Shown piece by piece: positions 1-5,295 of a stretch of DNA of 5,295 nt. Source of the stretch: an uncultured Verrucomicrobiota bacterium (lineage in GTDB: Bacteria; Verrucomicrobiota; Verrucomicrobiae; Opitutales; Opitutaceae); the NCBI GenBank assembly GCA_946481225.1, contig CAMLNJ010000251.1:1-5295 (forward strand). Direction: 5' to 3'. Every line of letters starts with the position of its first letter. Positions within the stretch are counted from its first letter, which is position 1. The notes under the pieces were generated by a model that did not search any database, had not been told where the DNA came from, and saw only the letters and a list, made by a program, of their open reading frames with translations. Both the position numbers and the translations under genes were made by a program.

Positions 1-883
1 TCGCGATGATCGATGCGTCGTCGGGGATGCGGATGCCGGCCTCCAAAAGACGGACATAGATCGCGAGGCAGTGTTCGGGTGCGGACGCGACGAAGGCGGT
101 GGGCCGCGAGCGTGATCCGAGCAAGGCGTCCAGCTTGCGGCGCAAATCGAGGGGGCCCGCGTAGGTGACGATCCGGGCGTGCGCTCCGAAGTGCCTGGCT
201 TCCCGCTCAAACGTTTCAGCCGCCAGCCGGTCGCCATGGCTGGTGATTTCGGCATGGAAATAAACGAGGCGACGATGCCCGCGCTGGACGAACAACCCGG
301 CGGCATGCTTTGCCACGACCAGCGAATTGGGAATGACGCAGGGCAGCTTCACATTCTCATGGAGCCGGCCAAGGATGACCGCCGGGACCTTTTGATCGGC
401 GAACCAGTGCTGAATCTGGGGCGTCGAGTAATACACCAGCCACGCCGCGGTGTCGGGCAGGGTGGAAAGCCGCTTCAACTCGTCGAGCTTGCGCCGGGTA
501 AAAAGCGCGGGGCGATGTTCGTATTCGAGTCGGCAGCCCGCGGCGGACTGCAGGCGTTCGGCCACGCAATCGAGAAGCAGGTGGTTCACCGACCCGCAGG
601 CCTGATAGGCATAGGGGCTGAGCACGCGCACGATTCCTCCCCCCGGGCGGCGCGGGCTCTCGGGCTGACTGGCAACGCGATGGTGGCGCCGTCGTCCTCC
701 CGGGGTGATCAAGCCCTCGGTGGCAAGCTGCCCGATGGCCTTGCGAAGCGTGGTGCGGCTCACATGGAGCTCACGGCAGATCTCCAGCTCGCTCGGGAGT
801 TCGCACGACCATCGGGCCGTGGCGATGCCTTGGCGGAGGAAAGTGGCGACTTGGTCGGTGAGGAAGCTGCGCTGGAACGGCAT
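1..883 (-). CDS. GntR-HTH / LacI-type sensor transcriptional regulator, partial (3' end outside window)
   Basis: This is probably a ligand-responsive transcription factor. The 294 visible residues have two parts. Residues 5-70 look like a GntR-family winged helix-turn-helix: LTDQVATFLRQGI, then ELPSELEICRELHVSRTTLR (recognition helix about 42-52), then GLITPGGRRRHHRV as the wing. Residues 84-294 resemble the periplasmic-binding-protein fold of LacI/GalR sensors, with the landmarks PAVILGRL (167-173), GLFVQRGHRRLVYF (196-209) and GIRIPDDASIIA near the edge. The usual Asp of LacI-type sensors before the 'GHRR' helix is Asn186 here, and the 'ND' near PTAFVASAPE (261-270) is missing, so ligand specificity cannot be guessed. 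Family knowledge: such fusions often control sugar-use genes. The ATG at 883 is chosen because the HTH begins directly after it; the frame stays open upstream, but without a recognisable domain. No Shine-Dalgarno is seen. The gene is divergent from the secreted lectin-protease gene. Confidence 0.88.
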   Translation of the reverse strand, partial: MPFQRSFLTDQVATFLRQGIATARWSCELPSELEICRELHVSRTTLRKAIGQLATEGLITPGGRRRHHRVASQPESPRRPGGGIVRVLSPYAYQACGSVNHLLLDCVAERLQSAAGCRLEYEHRPALFTRRKLDELKRLSTLPDTAAWLVYYSTPQIQHWFADQKVPAVILGRLHENVKLPCVIPNSLVVAKHAAGLFVQRGHRRLVYFHAEITSHGDRLAAETFEREARHFGAHARIVTYAGPLDLRRKLDALLGSRSRPTAFVASAPEHCLAIYVRLLEAGIRIPDDASIIA

Positions 884-980
884 AGCGGGGCGACTCTGCG
901 ATTCGAAAGGGGGTAAAGGGGCACGAACCGCGTTCGCAGTAGCCGGCGATGAACTCGCAAACAAGCACACTCGGGAATGT

Positions 981-1000
981 CTGATGAAAATACATATCAG
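981..1000. repeat. Short inverted repeat in AT-richer intergenic patch
   Basis: CTGAT and ATCAG are separated by 10 bases in the most AT-rich part of the intergenic region. The arms are only 5 bp, so this could be chance. It is noted because a promoter for the minus-strand regulator would be expected about here, roughly 100 bp upstream of its start. Confidence 0.18.
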
Positions 1001-1064
1001 GAGGCCTTGTGGGACCTTGGCGGCTTCCCGATGAAGGCGCGGCCGTCGGGCGGTTACTGCGAGA

Positions 1065-1081
1065 GAATGGCATATCCATTC
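1065..1081. promoter_or_regulatory. 17-bp inverted repeat, candidate operator in the divergent intergenic region
   Basis: GAATGG and CCATTC form a perfect 6-bp inverted repeat around the spacer CATAT. It lies in the 277-bp gap between the divergent regulator and the secreted lectin-protease gene, 80 bp upstream of the chosen ATG of the latter. A dimeric GntR- or LacI-type regulator would bind a site of this size and symmetry, and autoregulators commonly bind in their own divergent promoter region. No clear sigma-70 promoter can be placed around it. The assignment as an operator is inference. Confidence 0.35.
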
Positions 1082-1160
1082 GCGCAATGATTGACCGCCT
1101 GCCGGGCCGCACCGGAGGCGAACGCCTTTGGCCGCGGATAAACCCACAACCCCAACCCAA

Positions 1161-2111
1161 ATGAAGAAATCCTTCCTCACCCCAATCGCCATGGCTTTTG
1201 CCTTGGCCGTCCAAGCTCAAGCCGCGGTCACGTGGTATTGGGCCGCCACGCCGTCGGATACCGCCATCCGCGACCAGATAGCCGCCGCCATGAATACGGC
1301 GGTCGCCAACTATAACCTCTACGCGTCCTACAACGCGAACATCCCGGTGCGCTACGTGTCCAGCGTCCCCACCGCGCAAGCGAGCTGGGGCGGCGAAATC
1401 CAGTTCGGCGGCAGCCGCAACGCCCGCGTCGCGCAGCACGAGATGGCGCACTGGTTCGGCTGCCCCAGCACGAACTGGTCGGGCCAGATGACCGGCGGCT
1501 CCTGGGACGGCGTTTACGCCAACAGCAAGGTCCAGGCCTATGACGGCACCGCCAACGTCAGCGGCGACTCCCAACATTTCTGGCCCTACGGATGGAACTA
1601 CGATTCCGAGGCCCAGTGGCCGCAGCGCAACATCGGCATCGTCGGCGGCCTCCGCCGCGATATGGGCCTGAGCGACGGCACCATTGGCATCGCCGGTTCG
1701 ACCTTCGATCCCTACAAGCTGCTGAACCGCTCCTCCGGAAAGGTCCTCGACAGCTGGGGCGCCACGGTGAACGGCTCCAACGCCAGGCAGGCGACCGCCA
1801 ACGGCAGCGTTAACCAGACCTGGCTCGTCAGCGGCCCGAGCGGCGTTTACGTTACGATCAAGGCGGTGGGAGGGAGTCTCTTCCTCGATTCCTACGGCAC
1901 CGGCGACGACACCCCTGTTCGACTCCACGCATCCAGCGGTAGCACGAATCAGCAGTGGACGATCGTTCCCACCGACTCGGGCTACTACAAGATCATCAAC
2001 CGCGCGACCGGCAAGTGCGTCGACACCGGCGGCAACACGGCCGAGGGAAGCAATGTGGAGAGTTGGTATCAGAACAGCAGCTACAACCAGCAGTGGAAGT
2101 TCTTGAACTGA
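1161..2111 (+). CDS. Secreted HExxH putative metallopeptidase with C-terminal ricin-type (beta-trefoil) lectin domain
   Basis: This 316-residue protein is probably exported and binds carbohydrate; it may also cleave protein. It starts with a signal peptide (MKKS, hydrophobic core to about residue 18, likely cleavage after AQA at 19-21). Residues 22-175 hold HEMAHWFG (93-100), matching the HExxHxxG zinc-protease signature with zinc ligands His93 and His97 and catalytic Glu94. The third metzincin ligand position (HExxHxxGxxH/D) is Ser103, so the third ligand must be elsewhere; His139 in SQHFWPYG or Glu150 are candidates. LRRDMGL (164-170) could supply a Met-turn. Residues 184-316 form one ricin-type beta-trefoil with three subdomains, each ending in a QxW motif (Q219-W221, Q264-W266, Q310-W312), typical of CBM13-like lectins. 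An alternative TTG start at 1128 has GGAGG at 1114-1118 upstream, but ATG at 1161 gives a normal signal peptide. Lectin domain is confident; peptidase activity is inferred. Confidence 0.9.
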   Translation: MKKSFLTPIAMAFALAVQAQAAVTWYWAATPSDTAIRDQIAAAMNTAVANYNLYASYNANIPVRYVSSVPTAQASWGGEIQFGGSRNARVAQHEMAHWFGCPSTNWSGQMTGGSWDGVYANSKVQAYDGTANVSGDSQHFWPYGWNYDSEAQWPQRNIGIVGGLRRDMGLSDGTIGIAGSTFDPYKLLNRSSGKVLDSWGATVNGSNARQATANGSVNQTWLVSGPSGVYVTIKAVGGSLFLDSYGTGDDTPVRLHASSGSTNQQWTIVPTDSGYYKIINRATGKCVDTGGNTAEGSNVESWYQNSSYNQQWKFLN

Positions 2112-2119
2112 TCCACGAC

Positions 2120-2148
2120 GGAGCCGGACGCGTGTGCGGTCCGGCTCC
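2120..2148 (+). terminator. Strong hairpin after the lectin-protease gene, possible terminator
   Basis: GGAGCCGGAC (2120-2129) and GTCCGGCTCC (2139-2148) are a perfect 10-bp inverted repeat with a 9-nt loop, beginning 8 nt after the stop codon. There is no following T-tract, so if it stops transcription it does not do so by the classical intrinsic mechanism; it may instead protect the mRNA 3' end. Confidence 0.55.
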
Positions 2149-2163
2149 CGGCTAACCACGCCC

Positions 2164-2197
2164 AAGCGAGGCAGGGAGGACGCTCCCTGCCTCACTT
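2164..2197 (+). terminator. Second strong hairpin, possible terminator
   Basis: GAGGCAGGGAG (2168-2178) and CTCCCTGCCTC (2183-2193) pair perfectly over 11 bp with the 4-nt loop GACG. One C/A mismatch then separates this from three more pairs (AAG 2164-2166 with CTT 2195-2197). The right arm ends in CTT but no run of T follows. It lies 51 nt before the next start codon and, with the hairpin just upstream, probably separates the two transcription units. Confidence 0.65.
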
Positions 2198-2248
2198 GCA
2201 TCCGCTTTCCAACCCCGCCTGTTACCTCCGCCCGTTCCCCTGCCTGTC

Positions 2249-3640
2249 ATGAGTTCCCCCAAGTCATCCTATTCCCCTTTTAAAGTCGTTCCGGTCCTCT
2301 CCATTGCCGTCGCCTGCGTCGCGCTCGGCTGGTATTTGCGCGGGCCTTCGCCCGGCGAAAAGGATTCCGGTGCCTCGGCGTCCGTCCCCCAATCGACAGC
2401 GCCCAATGCTCCCGGCCAGCCCGCCCCCGCCGAGCTCGCCGCGACGACGAAAACGCCGGACGCGAAGCGGATCATCGATCGAGCGATCGCCGCCGACACC
2501 ACCAACATGGTGGATCTGGTCGAGGCCCTGGGCGACCTCACGAGGCTTTCCGACGACCAGGTCAAGACAAGCTGGGCGGATCTGGCCCGCCGCCGGCCGA
2601 CCCCCAGCATCGGCGGGTCCGCGGCCGTGATTTATTTGTGGAGCCGGATGTCCGAAGGAGGCCGTGAAGTCGCGATTCTGCCGGGTTGGGGCGCGGACAA
2701 TTTCGTCTCCACGATTTCCATCGAGAAAGCCCGGGGCATGGTGCCGGAGCTCCGGCGCAAGCTCGAGTCCGGCCAGTCGCTCGATGACGCGGGCCGCCAC
2801 GCGGTTTATGCCGCGGCCCTGCGCGAAGATCCTTACGGAGCGGTGATGCTGTGGATGCGGCACACCAAGCCGTGGGACTTCCAGGCCGACGGGCGGCTTT
2901 TCGGCAATACCCTGTCCGATCCCAAGACACGCGATGCTATCGTCGCGGAGGCCCGCAAATGGCAAACCGACAAGGACCTGATGGGCGCTCTCGTGTCCAC
3001 TCTCGCGAAAGACTGGATCGCCACCGATCCCGCCGCCGTCGAGCAGTGGCTCAACCAACCCGCGCAGGCCGATGTTCGGAAAAATGTCATGGAGCAGGTC
3101 GTCAACGTCCGGGCGCTCGCCAATCCCGCCGACGCCTGGCAATGGAGCGCGACGCTTCCCGCCGCCGAGCGCCACCAGGCCTTGGGAATGAGCGCCGGCC
3201 AGCTCGCCAACACCCAGCCCGAGGCCGGTGCGCGGCTCATAGCGGGTCTCCAGGATCCCGCCGACCGCGAAGTCGCCGTGCGCGAATACGGGCGCGTGTT
3301 GGCGGCGAACAACCTCGAGCAGTGGAAAAAGTGGAGGGACGGCCTTCCGGAAAACGAACGCGCGGCCACCAATACCTCGGCTTTTCAGCTCTGGGTCTTC
3401 AACGAGCCGGACAAGGCCGTCGGCTGGCTCAACACCCAGCCCGCGAGCTCCGCCAAGGATACGATGGTCGAGACCCTGGTCGGCGTCTACGCCGTGCGCG
3501 ATCCGAAGGTAGCCGCTCAATGGATACAATCCATCCCCGACCTCCAACGCCGCAAAGAAGCGGCGACTTCGGCGCTGGCCGCCATCGGCCCCGACGAGCT
3601 CGACGCGGTGCGCACCATCTTGACCGCGATTCCCAATTAG
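2249..3640 (+). CDS. Membrane-anchored protein with ~32-residue helical 'DP-A-W-LP' repeats, function unknown
   Basis: I recognise the type but not a function. The 463-residue protein has a short N-terminal tail, one hydrophobic segment (about residues 12-30, VVPVLSIAVACVALGWYLRG), a Pro/Ala/Ser-rich linker (31-70) and a large soluble region. Few positive residues precede the segment; it could be a membrane anchor or an uncleaved signal, with the bulk outside the cytoplasm. The C-terminal half is a tandem repeat with key positions about 32 residues apart: W267, W299, L330, W362, W393 and W425. Each unit typically has (D/N/E)P six residues before the Trp and LP or QP four or five after, as in DPAAVEQWLNQP, NPADAWQWSATLP and DPKVAAQWIQSIP. 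A weaker unit is at EDPYGAVMLW (193-202). This suggests a helical-hairpin solenoid (TPR- or HEAT-like) for protein binding. Similar repeats occur in other Verrucomicrobiota proteins from my general knowledge. Start ATG 2249 is set by the anchor; no Shine-Dalgarno is visible. Confidence 0.85.
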   Translation: MSSPKSSYSPFKVVPVLSIAVACVALGWYLRGPSPGEKDSGASASVPQSTAPNAPGQPAPAELAATTKTPDAKRIIDRAIAADTTNMVDLVEALGDLTRLSDDQVKTSWADLARRRPTPSIGGSAAVIYLWSRMSEGGREVAILPGWGADNFVSTISIEKARGMVPELRRKLESGQSLDDAGRHAVYAAALREDPYGAVMLWMRHTKPWDFQADGRLFGNTLSDPKTRDAIVAEARKWQTDKDLMGALVSTLAKDWIATDPAAVEQWLNQPAQADVRKNVMEQVVNVRALANPADAWQWSATLPAAERHQALGMSAGQLANTQPEAGARLIAGLQDPADREVAVREYGRVLAANNLEQWKKWRDGLPENERAATNTSAFQLWVFNEPDKAVGWLNTQPASSAKDTMVETLVGVYAVRDPKVAAQWIQSIPDLQRRKEAATSALAAIGPDELDAVRTILTAIPN

Positions 3641-3658
3641 GCGCGGCGCTGTCTTGAA

Positions 3659-3687
3659 CCGGATTCCGGAATAATTTCGGAATCCGG
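3659..3687 (+). terminator. Hairpin after the repeat-protein gene, probable terminator
   Basis: CCGGATTCCG (3659-3668) and CGGAATCCGG (3678-3687) are a perfect 10-bp inverted repeat. The stem extends inward through a G-T and two A-T pairs to a 3-nt TAA loop, giving 13 pairs in all. It starts 18 nt after the TAG stop and is followed by GTTGG rather than a T-run. It separates the repeat-protein gene from the sigma-factor gene. Confidence 0.65.
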
Positions 3688-3771
3688 GTTGGCGGGGAAG
3701 AGCATTCCTCGGCTCGACTGCGGGGGACGGCTGCGTTGTGGTCGGACGGACAAGGCCTTTCCGCCCCCACC

Positions 3772-4518
3772 ATGTCCGCATCCACCGAAGAACGCCCTCG
3801 CCTGCATGCCTGTTTTGCGACGACGCGATGGACCATCGTCGCGGCCGCGCGCGACGCGGGTTCGCCGGAGAATCGCGCGGCGTGGGAGGAGTTGGCGAAG
3901 CGTTACTGGCGACCGGTGCAGGCTTACATCCGGGGGCGTTGCGGCGATGGCGCGGAGGCGGACGATCTCACGCAGGAGTTTTTTGCGCGGCTGATCGCCC
4001 GGGATTATCTGGCCCGGGTCGATCCGGCGAAGGGGCCGTTTCGGGCTTTTCTGCGGATGGCAGCTGGGCGGTTCTTACTCAACGAGTGGGATCGGCGTCG
4101 CGCGTTGAAGCGGGGAGGGGCGGACGAGGTCGTGTCGCTGGACGCGATGGACACGGTGCAACGCCGTCGGAACGAGCCGCGGGACGAGGAGTCGGCGGAG
4201 AGAATTTTCGAGCGAGGCTGGGCGCTGACGCTGCTGGATCGGGCGTTTGAGCGGCTGCGGGCGGACTACGCGCGGACCGGGCGGGAGAGCGATTTCGACG
4301 TATTGAAAGATCACCTCGCAATGGGAAAGGCGGAGGTCGACCACGCGCGTCTGGCGGAACGGCTCGGGGTGGCGGAAGGCGCGGCGCGCGTGGCTTTGCA
4401 CCGACTGAGGCAACGGCTGCGCGCGCATTTTCGCGCGGAGGTGGCCGAGACAGTGGGAGACGAGGCGGAAGTGGAGGCGGAGATGCGGCACGTGGTCGGA
4501 CTGCTTGCGGAAAAGTAG
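3772..4518 (+). CDS. ECF-type RNA polymerase sigma-70 factor (kinase-linked long form)
   Basis: This directs RNA polymerase to a specific promoter set. The 248-residue protein starts with an N-terminal motif (FATTRWTIVAAARDA, 15-29) that I associate with the ECF sigma factors found beside Ser/Thr kinases in Planctomycetes and Verrucomicrobiota. Sigma region 2 spans about 35-115: YWRPVQAYIR, then DDLTQEFFARLI (64-75, core-polymerase contact and -10 recognition), then FRAFLRMAAGRFLLNEWDRRRA. A charged linker (115-145) follows. Region 4 spans about 150-220, with a helix-turn-helix at LAERLGVAEGAARVALHRLRQRLR (split: 194-205 and 206-217) for -35 binding. An extra acidic tail (221-248) makes it longer than minimal ECF factors of about 180-200 residues. 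No anti-sigma gene is adjacent in the window; the kinase gene follows 53 nt downstream on the same strand, so control by phosphorylation is likely. ATG 3772 is preferred over TTG 3736 because homology begins close after it. Leader is pyrimidine-rich, no Shine-Dalgarno. Confidence 0.93.
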   Translation: MSASTEERPRLHACFATTRWTIVAAARDAGSPENRAAWEELAKRYWRPVQAYIRGRCGDGAEADDLTQEFFARLIARDYLARVDPAKGPFRAFLRMAAGRFLLNEWDRRRALKRGGADEVVSLDAMDTVQRRRNEPRDEESAERIFERGWALTLLDRAFERLRADYARTGRESDFDVLKDHLAMGKAEVDHARLAERLGVAEGAARVALHRLRQRLRAHFRAEVAETVGDEAEVEAEMRHVVGLLAEK

Positions 4519-4535
4519 AAAAATCTCGCGCGGCC

Positions 4536-4562
4536 GGTAACAAACGCCGCGGAGCGCTTATT
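4536..4562 (+). promoter_or_regulatory. Possible ECF-type promoter between sigma factor and kinase
   Basis: The 53-nt gap contains GGTAACAAACG (4536-4546), AT-rich in an otherwise GC-rich stretch and loosely like the AAC-containing -35 elements of ECF promoters. CTTATT (4557-4562) lies 15 nt after GGTAAC, where a -10 element might sit. If used, transcription would start very near the kinase ATG and give a short or absent leader. This is a weak pattern match; the kinase may simply be co-transcribed with the sigma factor. Confidence 0.22.
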
Positions 4563-4571
4563 CCTGGGTTA

Positions 4572-5295
4572 ATGGACACTCACCCCGCTGCTTCCGCCTC
4601 GCCTGTTTGCCCTCGCTGCTCCGCGCCTTTGCCGGCGGATGCGCCGGAAGGGCTTTGCCCGCGCTGCGTGGCGGCGGGTAATTTTCTGACCGGCAGTTTT
4701 CTCGCGTCGCCGCCAAGCGGGGCGAAGGCGCCGCGTCGCGTGCCCGAGCCGACGGAGATCGCGGAGCATTTCCCGCAGCTGGAAATCGAGTCGGTGCTGG
4801 GGCGCGGCGGGATGGGCGTGGTTTATCTGGCGAAGCAAAAAACGCTGGAGCGTCGCGTGGCTTTGAAGCTCCTCGCCCCGGAGCGCACGGAAGACCCGGT
4901 GTTCGCGGCGCGTTTCGCGACCGAGGCGCAGGCGCTGGCGCGGCTGCATCATCCGCACATCGTGACGGTGTATGATTTCGGGCGCGCGGGCGGCTACTAT
5001 TACCTGCTGATGGAGTATGTCGACGGGCTGAATCTGCGGCAGGTCCAGGAGACGGGGCGGCTGGCGGCGGCGGAGGCGCTGGCGATCGTGCCTCAGATTT
5101 GCGAGGCGCTCCAATACGCGCACGAACAGGGCGTGGTGCATCGCGACATCAAGCCGGAGAACATCCTCATGGACCGGCAGGGACGGGTGAAAGTGGCCGA
5201 CTTCGGGCTCGCGCGGCTGGCGGCTTCGGCCTCGGATGCGGAGGAAGCGGACGTGGTGATGGGGACGCCGGGCTACATGGCGCCGGAGCAGCGAA
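4572..5295 (+). CDS. Ser/Thr protein kinase with N-terminal zinc ribbon, partial (C-terminus outside window)
   Basis: This is a Hanks-type (PknB-like) kinase that phosphorylates Ser/Thr residues using ATP. The visible 241 residues start with two CPRC knuckles (Cys13/16 and Cys29/32), a short zinc-ribbon-like module. The kinase domain starts at about residue 68 with the glycine loop GRGGMGVVY (77-85), then the VAIK-like lysine Lys99 in VALKLL, the probable alpha-C Glu118, the catalytic loop HRDIKPEN (190-197; Asp192, Lys194, Asn197), the DFG motif (210-212) and the activation segment ending at GTPGYMAPEQ (231-240). All core catalytic residues are present, so it should be active. The window ends just after the APE motif, so the C-lobe remainder and any membrane segment or sensor repeats cannot be seen. 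It is 53 nt downstream of the ECF sigma gene on the same strand, and probably acts on it or in its pathway. ATG 4572 is the start that includes the zinc ribbon. Confidence 0.95.
   Translation, partial: MDTHPAASASPVCPRCSAPLPADAPEGLCPRCVAAGNFLTGSFLASPPSGAKAPRRVPEPTEIAEHFPQLEIESVLGRGGMGVVYLAKQKTLERRVALKLLAPERTEDPVFAARFATEAQALARLHHPHIVTVYDFGRAGGYYYLLMEYVDGLNLRQVQETGRLAAAEALAIVPQICEALQYAHEQGVVHRDIKPENILMDRQGRVKVADFGLARLAASASDAEEADVVMGTPGYMAPEQR

Noticed and set aside
179..916. 245-codon open frame on the plus strand opposite the regulator
   Set aside because: The minus-strand frame encodes recognisable GntR and LacI-type landmarks over the same span; the plus-strand product has none.
1091..1096. 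TTGACC as a sigma-70 -35 box for the lectin-protease gene
   Set aside because: No -10-like hexamer lies 16-18 nt downstream; that stretch is GC-rich (around CGGAGGCG).
771..2201. Long open frame on the minus strand covering the intergenic region and the lectin-protease gene
   Set aside because: The translation is low-complexity Ala/Gly/Val/Arg-rich with no domain, and it is antisense to a gene with clear signal peptide, HExxH and QxW motifs. It is a by-product of high GC.
2470..2490. CGATCGAGCGATCG palindromic cluster
   Set aside because: It lies within the repeat-protein coding region and is explained by codons for Ile-Asp-Arg-Ala-Ile in a GC-rich genome.
2264..3781. 505-codon open frame on the minus strand opposite the repeat-protein gene
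   Set aside because: It has no recognisable domain and an Arg/Gly-rich composition, while the plus-strand frame has a membrane anchor and regular repeats.
4079..5141. Minus-strand open frames opposite the sigma factor and kinase
   Set aside because: They are Arg/Pro/His-rich shadow frames of two genes with clear catalytic or DNA-binding motifs.

Overview
The window is a high-GC bacterial segment that most resembles the phylum Verrucomicrobiota, probably an Opitutaceae-like member. This is inferred from gene content, not from a marker gene. Three things point there: a regulator pairing a GntR-type DNA-binding domain with a LacI-type sensor, a membrane-anchored protein of ~32-residue 'DP..A..W....LP' repeats, and a long-form ECF sigma factor opening with FATTRWTIV directly upstream of a zinc-ribbon Ser/Thr kinase. 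None of the five gene starts chosen here has a convincing Shine-Dalgarno sequence.

Layout. Positions 1-883 (minus strand, running off the left edge) encode the regulator. A 277-bp divergent intergenic region (884-1160) separates it from the plus-strand genes and contains a 17-bp inverted repeat that could be an operator. Positions 1161-2111 encode a secreted protein with an HExxH zinc-protease-like motif followed by a complete ricin-type lectin domain. Two strong hairpins follow (2120-2148 and 2164-2197). Positions 2249-3640 encode the membrane-anchored repeat protein, which ends at another hairpin (3659-3687). Positions 3772-4518 encode the ECF sigma factor. Positions 4572-5295 encode the N-terminal part of the Ser/Thr protein kinase, cut by the right edge inside the activation segment.

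How the genes may work together. The regulator and the secreted lectin/protease gene are divergent, so the regulator may control it, but this is only positional inference. The sigma factor and kinase are very likely a functional pair, 53 nt apart on the same strand, as in other bacteria where a Ser/Thr kinase controls an ECF sigma factor that lacks a classical anti-sigma factor. The repeat protein is bounded by hairpins on both sides and is probably transcribed alone.

Compositional note: the two middle genes (1161-3640) prefer C-ending codons, while the sigma factor and kinase on the same strand strongly prefer G-ending codons, so there is a visible change in base skew near 3770. I see no tRNA, rRNA, CRISPR array, insertion sequence or attachment site.
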